Positions 44,700-54,745 of a stretch of DNA of 64,000 nt are shown here, one piece after another (position 1 is the first letter of the stretch; every line of letters starts with the position of its first letter). The stretch spans positions 11,649,001-11,713,000 of the forward strand of contig JARDYH010000002.1 in NCBI GenBank assembly GCA_029215795.1, written 5' to 3'. This DNA comes from Anniella stebbinsi (Eukaryota; Chordata; Lepidosauria; Squamata; Anniellidae). Both the position numbers and the translations under genes were made by a program. The notes under the pieces were generated by a model. It was not told the DNA's origin and did no database searches. It saw nothing but the letters and a program-made list of their open reading frames with translations.

Positions 44700-45859
44700 C
44701 TTACCTTCTCGGCCCGGTGGCTCCCGTCCGGCGCCGGCGCCTACTACTACTAGCAGGCTCCGCGGCCTGCTCTAGGGTGGCGCGCCGGGTGATGTCATCA
44801 CCCGGCGCGCTACTCTAGAGCAGGCCGCGGAGCCTGCTGGTAGTAGTAGGCGCCGGCGCCGGACGGGAGCCACCGGGCCGGGAAGGTAAGGAGGGGGTGC
44901 GTGGAGGGGAGGAGGGGGCGCGCGGAGGGGGGAGGGGGGAGGGGGGCCCTTACCTTTCCGGCCCGGCGGCTCCCGTCCGGCGCCGGCGCCTACTATTCCC
45001 AGCAGGCTCCGCGGCCTGCTCTAGGGTGGCGCGCCGGGTGATGTCATCACCCGGCGCGCTACTCTAGAGCAGGCCGCGGAGCCTGCTGGTAGTAGTAGGC
45101 GCCGGCGCCGGACGGGAGCCGCCGGGCCGGAAAGGTAAGGAGGGGGTGCGTGGAGGGGAGGAGGGGGCGCGCGGAGGGGGGAGGGGGGCCCTTACCTTTC
45201 CGGCCCGGCGGCTCCCGTCCGGCGCCGGCGCCTACTATTCCCAGCAGGCTCCGCGGCCTGCTCTAGGATGGCGCGCCGGGTGATGTCATCACCCGGCGCG
45301 CTACTCTAGAGCAGGCCGCGGAGCCTGCTGGAAGTAGTAGGCGCCGGCGCCGGACGGGAGCCGCCGGGCCGGAAAGGTAAGGAGGGGGTGCGTGGAGGGG
45401 AGGAGGGGGCGCGCGGAGGGGGGAGGGGGGCCCTTACCTTTCCGGCCCGGCGGCTCCCGTCCGGCACCGGCGCCTACTATTCCCAGCAGGCTCCGCGGCC
45501 TGCTCTAGGATGGCGCGCCGGGTGATGTCATCACCCGGCGCACTACTCTAGAGCAGGCCGCGGAGCCTGCTGGAAGTAGTAGGCGCCGGCGCCGGACGGG
45601 AGCCGCCGGGCCGGAAAGGTAAGGAGGGGGTGCGTGGAGGGGAGGAGGGGGCGCGCGGAGGGGGGAGGGGGGAGGGGGGCCCTTACCTGCCCGGCCCGGC
45701 GGCTCCCGTCCGGCGCCGGCGCCTACTACTACCAGCAGGCTCCGCGGCCTGCTCCAGGGTGGCGCGCCGGGTGATGTCATCACCCGGCGCGCTACTCGAG
45801 AGTAGGCCGCGGAGCCCGCTGGTAGTAGCCGCCGGCGCCGGACGTGCCGAGAAGGTAAG
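44700..45859. repeat. five tandem palindromic modules
   Basis: The hairpin axes lie at 44795, 45044, 45286, 45528 and 45777 (spacings 249, 242, 242, 249). Each left arm begins CTTACCTT...CGGCCCGG and passes GGCGCCGGCGCC, AGCAGGCTCCGCGGCCTGCT and GGCGCGCCGGGTGATG. The axis is within TGATGTCATCA. The right arm is its complement and ends GGTAAG. The modules are separated by G-rich spacers of about 50-58 bp. The last right arm has lost about 12 bp. The fold would be a strong hairpin in RNA or single-stranded DNA. Confidence 0.92.
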
Positions 45860-46051
45860 TGGCGGGGAAGGGGGCTTACCCCCCCCCGGAGCCGTCCGCT
45901 TCTATCCGCTGGCGCCCGCGGGCGCCAGCGGATGGAAGCAGGCGGCCCCAGGGGGGGTAGGGAGCGCGGGGGAGGGGGTTTACCTGCCGGGGCCGTCCAC
46001 AGCGGACGGCCCCGGGGGGGGGGAGGGAGTTAGGCCCCCCCTTACCCACCC

Positions 46052-46114
46052 GCCGCCATTTTTTCCTCATAGACTTGCATTGCAATGCAAGTCTATGGGG
46101 AAAAAAATGGCGGC
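46052..46114. repeat. palindrome flanked by inverted YY1-like motifs
   Basis: A perfect 30-bp palindrome at 46068-46097 (arm CATAGACTTGCATTG) is flanked by GCCGCCATTTT on the left and AAAATGGCGGC on the right, both matching the YY1 consensus core on opposite strands. Confidence 0.85.
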
Positions 46115-46313
46115 CGATCCAAAAATTTCCGATTTTTGGATCGGGATCGGACTCGATCCGGTCCGGGGGGCCTCCGATTTTGTCCGAACCGGTCCGGGAC
46201 AAAATTGGAGGTCCCGATCCGGGTCCCGATCCGATCCGGGGGGTCCGTGCACACCCCTAGCGAAAATCCATGAGCGCCCAGTAACAAGCGTGCTATAAAA
46301 TGCTCGTCTGATG

Positions 46314-47021
46314 CTACTTCTGGCGCAACGCCTGGTTGGGAACCCATTACCCTTCAGAGAAAACTGCTCTGCCGTTCCAGCTTCCAAGAAACCCAAGCAT
46401 TCCACCGGAACACGGCTTGGAAACCACCATTTTAGAAGATTTGTGAGATGTTTCTAATTGGAGTACACCTACCCTAAAAAGCATCGAAGCCTTTGAAGCA
46501 GTGCAACATGCAAACAAATAGATGCTTATTGTTCCCTAAGTGTTTCTAAAATCGATGCAGACAGTTGGGGCTGGCAGGCATCCCTGCTAACTTATCCCTT
46601 TCACTTCTTTTCTAGATTTTCAAGTCGCTGGATGTATGGTGAAGTGTGCTACAGAGGCGTAGGCAAGGGGAGAGGGAGGAAACTAATTATACCCCACACC
46701 CACTCTGAAATATGGGAGGGGACACTTCCCCCCTATAATTACACCCACAGAGCTAAGTATTAATGGTTTCAGTGTGTTCAACGTGTTGGGCTGAAGCCCG
46801 GGGTCAGCTTGACCAGTCTACAACTGCTTATATCCTAAAAGCTGTTATTACCATTCCATGTTAAATTACACAGTGACGTTAAAAGATCAGTATGATGGAG
46901 GAGCTTAATATTTTCTTCAAATATCCATGACTTCAAAAGCAAGTATTGGAGTTAGAATCATGGAAACACAACAGTCAAAGATACTTCCTGACTTACTGGG
47001 TTCAGCCCCTTTCTTTAAAGC
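46314..47021. other. stretch without recognised repeat
   Basis: Nothing recognised. Confidence 0.4.
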
Positions 47022-47642
47022 AGGAATAAGAACATAAGAACGTAAGACATATGAACATAAGAAGAGCCCTGCTGAATCAAACCGAGGGTCCATCTAGTCC
47101 AGTACTCTGTTCACACAGTGGCCAACCAGCTGTCGGCCAGGGACCAACAAAGCAGGACATGGTGCAACAGCACCCTTCCACCCATGTTCCCCAGCAATTG
47201 GTGTATATAGGCTTACTGCCTTGGATACTGGAGGTAGCACATAACCATCAGGGCTAATAGCCATTGATAGTCTTTTCCTCCAGGAATTTATCCACCCCCT
47301 TTTAAAGCCATCCAAATTGGTGGCCATCACCAGATCTTGTGGTAGTGAATTCCATAGCTTAACTATGCATTGTGTGAAGAAGCCCTTCCTTTTATTTGTC
47401 CTGAATCTCCCACCCATCAGCTTCATGGGATGACCTTGGATTCTACTATTTTGAGAGGGAGAAAAAGGTCTCCCTATCCACATTCTCCACACCGTGCATA
47501 ATTTTGTACACTTCTATCATGTATCCCCTTCTCCTTTTTTCCAAACTAAACAATCCCAGCTGTTGTAACCTTCCCTCATAGGGGAGATGCTCCAGCCCCT
47601 TGATCATTTTAGTTGCCCTTTTCTGCACCTTCTCCAGCTCTG
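47022..47642 (-). mobile_element. CR1-like LINE 3' portion (TTCTTATG tail)
   Basis: The tail is AACATAAGAACGTAAGACAT, i.e. TTCTTATG-type on the minus strand. The coding remnant reads VQKRATKMIKGLEHLPYEGR, LQQLGLFSLEKRRRGYMIEV and YKIMHGVENVDRETFFSLSK, then a frameshift into GGRFRTNKRKGFFTQCIVKL and WNSLPQDLVMATNLDGFKRG. This is a CR1-like family distinct from the ATTCTATG-tailed one. (AT)n follows at 47645-47678. Confidence 0.88.

Positions 47643-47644
<2 letters not shown>

Positions 47645-47678
<34 letters not shown>
47645..47678. repeat. (AT)n microsatellite
   Basis: About seventeen AT units next to the CR1-like element. Confidence 0.93.
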
Positions 47679-47680
<2 letters not shown>

Positions 47681-47788
47681 TGCAGTGTCTTACTTAGAAC
47701 TACTTACATCAAAGGATGAAGCAGCATTCTCATTGGAGGCGGTGAACATCTGCCTCTCATATATAGCTTCCATATATACAGAAAATAG

Positions 47789-47893
47789 ATCTCCAGATGT
47801 TTTGGATTTCAACTCATATCATTCCTGACCACTGGCCATGCTGGCAAGGGCTTCTAGGAATTGAACTCCAAAACACCTGGAGACCCACCTTCT
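47789..47893. repeat. squamate-type palindromic MITE
   Basis: The left arm ATCTCCAGATGTTTTGGATT and right arm CCAAAACACCTGGAGACCC surround CACTGGCCATGCTGGCAAGG. Confidence 0.75.
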
Positions 47894-48175
47894 GTCCACT
47901 TCTGTTTTAGTTGATAGAAGCTGACTGCCTCAGGGATTGAACCCAGCAAATCTAATTCAACCAAATGCTGTTGACTAACCTGAGCCTAGTCCTCCACAAA
48001 GTGGTAAGCCTGTGTTTGGACTAAAGCCTTCTTCCCAAGAACTAGTTTAATAAGTGGAAGTTGTTGTTGTTAATTTCTTGTACGGATCAGCATTCTATCA
48101 AGTGCACCCTCACCTACAGTCTCAAGTAGCACAGCCAGGACACAGGTTAACCACCCCAGGGAGAATGAGTTCCCT
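47894..48175. other. stretch without recognised repeat
   Basis: Nothing recognised. Confidence 0.4.
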
Positions 48176-48495
48176 TAGGGTGACCAGATAAAATCCAGGT
48201 CAGGGCTCATGTAACTTTAACAGTTGTAGAGAAAAGGGAATTTCAGCCAGTGTCATTTATATGCAATTAGTTCCTGGTGATATTCCCTCTTTATCACAAC
48301 AGTTAAAGGTGCAGGCACTATACTAGGGTGACCAGATACAAAAGAAGACAGGGCCCCTGCAACTTTAACAGTTGTGATGAAGAGGGAATTTCACCAGGAA
48401 CTAATTGCATACAAATGACACTGGCTGAAATTCCCTTTTCTCTACAACTGTTAAAGTTACATGAGCCCTGCCCTGGATTTTATCTGGTCACCCTA
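48176..48495. mobile_element. 320-bp foldback hAT-type element, copy 9
   Basis: It starts TAGGGTGACCAGATAAAATC and ends GATTTTATCTGGTCACCCTA. Perfect 8-bp duplication AGTTCCCT at 48168-48175 and 48496-48503. It is in the reverse orientation relative to copy 8 and has the same CAGATAAAATC end type. Confidence 0.9.
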
Positions 48496-49131
48496 AGTTC
48501 CCTGCTGCCATGGTCCCAGCATCAAGCAAAAGCCAAGGCTCAGAGATGGAAGAGGATGAGCCTGTTGAGTCCATGCAGGCCCGGCCCAAGACATGTTGCT
48601 GCCTTAGGCGAAGAACAAGATGGTGCCTCCTCCCATTTCATGCACAAAAGCCGAATGGACTGACAGTTGAATCTTTCTTCAATATGGGCAGTGGGTCAGG
48701 GTCCTCCACCACAAGTGAAAGCAGCAGGCTAACTTAGGGAGCACACAGGTCTCTCCTCAAACACCCGCTGCCACCTCCCAGTGTCCGTTGCCTGAGGTGA
48801 CTGCCTCACTCTGCCTAATGGTAGGGCCGGCCCACTGGCTGAAGAACATAACTAAGTTCATGATATCCAACCTGAGGCTGATGGTTGTGAACCTGTGGAC
48901 TATGAGCTACAATCCCCAAACCAAGACCAATTCCCTGAAAGAGAAAGCACCTTCTTGCCAAGCTGAGAGACACAAAGGCACTAACCTGCAGACCAGGGAG
49001 TTGTCCCTGTAAAAGCCACAGTCCTCAGACAGGGGTGGTGGGGCCAGGGAGGGGAAATGGGCACGGTGGGAGTTCTAAGGCATCTGTGAACCTCCTATTT
49101 TTGTAAGTTCAAGTTCCTCACTCTGAACTTT
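48496..49131. other. stretch without assigned family
   Basis: It holds a segment (48581-48640 and 48780-48835, GGCCCGGCCCAAGACATGTT, CTAATGGTAGGGCCGGCCC) that resembles the repeat around 42079-42110. It may be an interrupted DNA element, but the borders are unclear. Confidence 0.35.
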
Positions 49132-49648
49132 CTGAGGGCTAAACTACATGTTATACTTAACGAGTAGCATGCAGCTATGTTGATTACAGACATGAGGGGG
49201 GTGATTGTTAGCAGGATCACAGGACGTTGGCAGGGGAGGATTGCCCCTTCCCTCCACAGCCACAATTAGATCAAAAGTCACCTCCTTTGGGCAGCCACTG
49301 GGGTTAGCAAATGGTTCCCATTGGTTCAATTGAACACTGAGGTTCTGTGTCTCACTTGCCATTTCTGAGTGCTCCTTCATGCCTCGTGGGCTTCTGCTCA
49401 AGGTCAGGACAGGACACCTCTTTCCCTACTACTACAACTCAGAGTGCTCTCCACTACATGGATACATTGTGGATTTCCCTGCTCCTGTGCTATGTTACTG
49501 GCTGCTACTCGCAGGGGAAACTCACGTCATGATGGCAAAGCAAACTGAGTGGACCTAAATGTCATGGCAGGGAGTGGAGAACTCACCATGGTGATGGTTA
49601 TTTTCATCAACATACCCATGGTGGGAGTAACATGCAGCTTGGCTCTGA
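49132..49648. mobile_element. TIR element (CTACATGTTA family)
   Basis: The left end GAGGGCTAAACTACATGTTA continuing AGCATGCAGCTATGTTGATT is inverted relative to GGGAGTAACATGCAGCTTGG and CATCAACATACCCATGGT. Arms of about 50 bp with mismatches. No transposase. Confidence 0.55.
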
Positions 49649-52600
49649 AAGAACTGTGATGATGGAGATTCCATTACACTTCTCGACACCACCTTCCTGT
49701 CTTCAACTGCTCAGAGATAGAACTTTCTTCCTTATGTCCAGTCTAAGACCTCCATCACACCTAACCCCCGCCCCCTGGTTTGCCTCCGCGTTTTTTTACC
49801 TCTGAGGCAGAAGCACATTAAACTTATGATCCCTTTCACCTGAAGAGCTGCTCTTTCTCTCCTTTGCTTGTTAGCTCTTTCGCTCCACCCCACCCCTTCT
49901 CTTTCTCCCTCCAGTCAGGTCTTGTCAGATGAGCACTTCAACCAGACCTTTCTCCCAGGCAAAAATAGAACGACCCTTTAGTCTGGCTCTTTGGGGGCAT
50001 CGAGGGAGTACAATCCTGTCTCTGCAGAGATTCGGGCACTGTATGGTTTTTAAAAAGGCTTTTGAGTCTAGGATGCAATGTTTGGGTTTTATATTGAGGC
50101 TTGGAGCCGGCTGCTGGGAGAGGTGGCTTTTCCCTGCCAGGACCTGATGCAATCCCTTCAAGCCCCCAGTTGCTTTAAAACTACATGGAGGCTTAGGGCG
50201 CATTAAATGCGCTTAGGGAAAATAATCCAGACTTTTAGCATTCAAGGAAAGGCTGGGGAAGAGGCGGGGTATCAGCAGGACAAGCATGGCATCATGTGAG
50301 TACCATGCTGCAAATCCGCACACCAGTTATGGCGAGAGGGCACTAAGAGCTCTAAATCTTTTCTGGTGGTACTACAAATCTATGGGGTCTTGCCTTGACC
50401 ACAGTAGACATGGAGAACAACCAATTCCTGCCCTTTTTAATGCAACCCTTTATGTGTCTGAAGACTATGATCAAGTAGGAGTTTTCCAAAAAGTTTGCCT
50501 GCTTTCAATGTTTAGTCAAAAGCAGTAGTGGGAGTGGGAGGGGATCAATATGGTTCCTGAAAATCTTCAAATTATGCAAGTAATTGGCCTTTTTGACATT
50601 TCTTTCCACTACACCTGTTCCCCCTCATTGCTAGTGCTTCCACACCAGGTATTTCTGGGTCTTCTTATTCCTGGAAATAAGAGAGACCCAATTGTAAATG
50701 TGATGGTATAATGCTATGAAGCCACTCACATTTGGTGACATGGTGCCATGAGGTGGGAGGAGGAAGTCAACCGAGAGTGAGGGCAATCCTTCCTAGTTAA
50801 CCATTGCCCTCACTCAGAATGGGTAAACGTTTTCTCCCTCTTTCAGAGCAACCCTTGAAAAATCATCAAAAGGGGAGCAGTTTTCAGCAATGCCAATTCC
50901 GCCGCCAAAAGCAACCTCTTTAGCTCAGCCTTATTGCAACGTCTCCTAAAAACCTGCCTCAATCTTTCCTTGTATGTCATATCTCAACCATTTTAACCTT
51001 TACACACCAACTTCCCTGATGTAACATATGAATAATACATTTCAGGAAAATGTGGAAATTCTGGTCCTGGGAATGTAATCAAAAGGTCATATGGGATCAT
51101 GCATTGGAGCAGTAAAATGCTGGATTCTTTTCCAATTGGAAATATATAAAGGTGCTCTTGTCAAAAACGTTATCTAAATTTCTTGATGTTTATGGCTAAA
51201 GAAATCCTGGGAAAGTTCAAAATTCAAATGAATTGAAATAAAATGTATTTACTTATTTATATAAACCTGTATCCCATTGAACCCCAAAACAGTACGTTTT
51301 AAAAAATGTAAAGTATTATACTGAAATTGTATTAAATTCCAGTGTAAATTTCTACTTAGATGATGGGATTCTAAGAGTCAACCTCCCACAATCATATAAA
51401 ATAGGTTTTAACTGCTTCTTGGTACTCATAGTAAAATACAATACTATATTTCCCTGTATTTATGCATATATTTTATCTTAATTTCTAATCCACCCCACAT
51501 TTAAGTTACTGAACAGGTGCAAATTGAAAACAACCCAGATACAAATGAAACAATCTCAATTTGAAATGCTAAAAGCTCACTACAGTCGCGAGTGGTTAAT
51601 GCTCATTCACAATTGGCTAGTAGTGGTGAACGCGCTTTCCATGCTGGGACTCTTTAGTGTTGCTAAGGCATTGCTTGTCCACAATCAACTGGAAGTGGAA
51701 TTAAAATGATATTCCACATGGCACTTAAGTTACCGCTATATTATCCAGCAATGTTCTTCCCTGTGGCCAGGACCCCCCTATAATTCTACTTAGAAGTATG
51801 CCTCATTCAAGAAAGGTCTACTGCAAGTTTAATTAGAAGCTTCTTCTTTGAGGTATCTGCCTCTAATTGTTTCCAGTTCCACATGGCTCTAGGATTCCTG
51901 ATTGCTCCAATTAATAAGTTTCTATTCCTTGCAGGCAGACATTAATTGCTGTTTTCCTCTCAGTAGTTTTATTTTTAATTGCTACTTCATAATTAAAAAT
52001 AAAAATAGAACTGATGAAAGGAAACCAGTAATGAAAGTAGGGGATAGGAACTGCCTAAGGGAAATTAAAGAGGCAAAAGCTGCAAGGAGGGAGTTTCTAA
52101 TTAAAGGCACAGTATGCCCTGAAAACTCATAATCACAATTTTATTAGTCCACACGGGATAACTAGTACTGCGATTGCATTTTGGCCAGGGATGGAGGAAG
52201 GAAACACCACCAATCAGTTCTGAAAAAAGTTGGGACGGCAATGTATAAAATACTAGAATGCGACAGGTGAACTGATATCGAATTAGTACAGGGACTTCTC
52301 AGTCTTGCCAAGATTTTTGTTTCTTTTTTGAGGTCCAGCTAGTACTGTCCCATTTCTGCACAAGATTGAGATTTATTTTTTTAAAAATGGAAATCTGTCC
52401 AGATTTTTTTTTGTAATGCGCGCATTAATGTACATGTTCATGTGCCCATTTTGTCACATGTTTTAAATGTCTGCGGAGGCATGCAACCACTGACCGAAGT
52501 GTATTTGTGCACATTTTGGAAATGCACACATTTTTCTTTTTGTTTTGTGGAACACGTTGCAAACTTGGAAACGTCCTGATTTCTGACTGCAAATTGTGTT

Positions 52601-53050
52601 TGGGTCAGCATTTGGGTTTGGGTGCTGCGAATTGGGTAAATCCGTAAGGCAAAACAAAAATAAAACAAAATAAAATGAACACCTCGACAGAGTGAATTTC
52701 TCACACATTCCTACTTCTGGTTAACTCATTCTACTGCACTTTTTTTACTTTTTTACAAAGGTATTGCAAGACGCGTCTTCAAAGGACCTGCTAACAGTCT
52801 CAAACAGTAAATGAAACTGGTCCATATTTGTGCAAGAGAAACTAGAGACAAAGCAGAAAAAGGCTGCATGACTTGGTGGAATCCCGCAGTTGCCACGACG
52901 TCTATTGAACTAAAACAATAACCATAAGTTCTGTTGAAAGGGAAACAAAGTTCTGTAACCTCAATAAATGAAGCAATTGCGCAAAAGCAGGTCGGCTGCT
53001 TGGTGCCAGACTGATGTGAAATTCCAAAACGTTTAAACAGATATTGTCTT
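49649..53050. other. long stretch without recognised repeat
   Basis: About 3.4 kb in which I recognise no transposon tail, foldback or convincing exon. 51900-52135 is A/T-rich with many homeodomain-like TAATT words and is a weak candidate for conserved non-coding sequence. Open frames here are short and unsupported. Confidence 0.45.
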
Positions 53051-53200
53051 TGTATATTATCTGTTTTATCTTTTTTACAGGTTTAAAATTTTGTATATCT
53101 GTTTTCTTAAATGTTCAGTGTTTTAATCCTTGTAAACCGCCCAGAGAGCTTCGACTATGGGGCGGTATATAAATGTAATTAATAAAATAAACAAAAAAGA
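53051..53200 (+). mobile_element. LINE 3' UTR fragment
   Basis: AATCCTTGTAAACCGCCCAG and AGCTTCGACTATGGGGCGG with ATATAAATGTAATTAATAAA form the terminal stem and tail of the 1963-2345 LINE group. There is no coding part. Confidence 0.75.
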
Positions 53201-54125
53201 AATAAACCTCAAACTGGAGATGTGGAGAATATGTGTACGTGTGTGTATGCGGTATATAAAATAGTGAACTCAGGTCCTGACTTGGGGTGACTTGGGAGCC
53301 AAAACAGCTTTGCCGTAGAAAAATATGTAGGAAAACCCCAGGAGAGAGGGGAACCATCCTCTACTGAGCACCCACAGGATGCTGAGTGTGGGAGAGAGGA
53401 TGGAATAGAGTCTCCTGGAAGAGGGCATGGCTGGCTGGTGGAACCCTGAACAGGAACACACTCCCTGATGCAACATTTTGTTGCAGGCCACACTTCTGAT
53501 ATTGAATACAAAAAAGTCCAACCCATATTTTTTGTGTGTGACAAATATGGATGTCTGAAGGGCTCTCCAACAAGGTGCCCCGTTGCAGTTCAAGTTCTCA
53601 AAAGGGATGTCTCTCCCATCCAGAACCATTGCCTGGAAGAAGACGTATTTGTCAAAACACCGTGGGGATTTGCATTTAATAGGATAAATTTTCCTTTTGA
53701 CACCAGTATGAGGCATTAAGAATAACCAAAACCAAAGGCTCCGGGGTGTGTGGTAGTTTTGTGGTGAAATGCATAGCTACAATGTGGTTTCAGCCACTCG
53801 GTGGAGAGGAAAATGCTGAATTGTGCTCAACCATGAACACAGCAGGCAAGTGATTAGGTACCGCAATAGGCCTCTGGCCAAAATTGAGAGATATGAACGA
53901 GCTCCATGGGGTTAATGTCATGAACAACTACAGCTCGGGGCTTCAGCAGCTCTAATGGACCAGCTTTATCACAAACTTGAATGCTATGCTTGTGGTGGGG
54001 ACAAGGGTGGGCAGGAGCGACACGTGGACTTTTATTACGAAAATAATGCTCCCTTTTGCTATACACATATCAAGAAACCTGAACTAACTGCAGCTCAAAT
54101 TTCAGAGGTTCATACAACTGTGGTA
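53201..54125. other. stretch without recognised repeat
   Basis: Nothing recognised. The 148-aa minus frame (53270-53716) shows no family features. Confidence 0.4.
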
Positions 54126-54470
54126 GGGTGCCTCTACAAGAGCGATTTAAAGCTCTTTCAAGGCGCATTAAAAATTTTACCTCTACAAGAGCAGAGCACA
54201 AATCGGGGGTTGAGGCACGTTTTCTCTCCAATTATGCGCATTATCGAATGTGCGTTAAATAGCAAGGTCTTTTCTCCGCGACCATTAAAGCGCATTTTGA
54301 CCATGTAAACAAGTGATTCTCTGCATTTCAGCCACTTTAAAGCGCGTTTCATTCTGCCGGTTATGCGCTTCACCGCATGTCGTTTACAGGATTTAGGCGT
54401 AAAAGCAATTGCGAGAAGATGCGCATAATCAGAGAACCAGGCATCAAACCGAATTCTTGTAGAGGGGGCC
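54126..54470. mobile_element. TIR element (CTCYACAAG family), copy 2
   Basis: It starts GGGTGCCTCTACAAGAGCGA and ends TTCTTGTAGAGGGGGCC. The interior shares GCGCATTATCGAATG-type, TTATGCGC and AAAGCGC words with 39701-40056. Confidence 0.7.
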
Positions 54471-54649
54471 GTCATTTAACAACAAGAGGCATTTCTACAG
54501 CACTTTTGAATGTTTGAAGTGCCTCACATACATTATCTTGTTGAAAGTCCTACAGCAACACCGTAAGGTAGGCTGGTATTATTATGCCCATTTTGCAGAT
54601 GGGGAGGGCGCACTGAGGCTGAAAGCGAGTGACCTGCCTAAAGCTGCTT

Positions 54650-54745
54650 GCAGTGCAATCCTATGCATGTCTCAACAGAAAGAAGGAAGTCTTACTAAGT
54701 TTGGTCAGATTTACTCCTAGGGAAGTGTGTATAGGATTGCACTAG
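54650..54745. repeat. palindromic MITE (CAATCCTATGCAT family)
   Basis: The left arm GTGCAATCCTATGCATGTCT is inverted relative to GTGTGTATAGGATTGCACTA, with a central TTACTCCTAGGGAAG. Confidence 0.75.

Larger units (their letters stand above)
44446..46259. mobile_element. 1814-bp GC-rich hAT-like element with tandem hairpin array
   Basis: It starts TAGGGATGTGCACTGG and ends CCGTGCACACCCCTA, inverted over about 16 bp. It is flanked by the exact 8-bp repeat GCGAAAAT (44438-44445 and 46260-46267), the hAT signature. The subterminal regions are dense in inverted GGATCGG / CCGATCC words. The centre is five tandem modules with starts 44700, 44949, 45191, 45433 and 45682, each a near-perfect ~190-bp hairpin. 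No transposase is encoded. Arginine- and proline-rich frames of up to 222 aa are chance frames. The CpG density is far above that of the neighbours. Confidence 0.9.
43916..46313 (-). mobile_element. TIR element (CATCAGAC family), copy 3, host of two insertions
   Basis: It starts CATCAGACAGGGTGGGGGAT and ends ATGCTCGTCTGATG. The sequence matches the reverse complement of 62595-62950 and 4655-4986 in three pieces: 43916-44031, 44228-44445 and 46268-46313. The pieces are separated by a palindromic MITE and a large GC-rich element. Without the insertions it would be about 380 bp, like its relatives. Confidence 0.82.

Noticed and set aside
44700..45859. CRISPR-like regular spacing
   Set aside because: Units are long palindromes with similar spacers in a vertebrate-type genome. 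The repeats and spacers have the wrong sizes for CRISPR.
45630..46298. 222-aa open frame in the GC-rich hAT-like element
   Set aside because: It reads through hairpin modules and G-runs. The sequence RRRLLLPAGSAACSRVARRV recurs only because the module repeats.
53270..53716. 148-aa minus-strand frame
   Set aside because: No motif, no splice context, overlapping frames on both strands; composition looks random.
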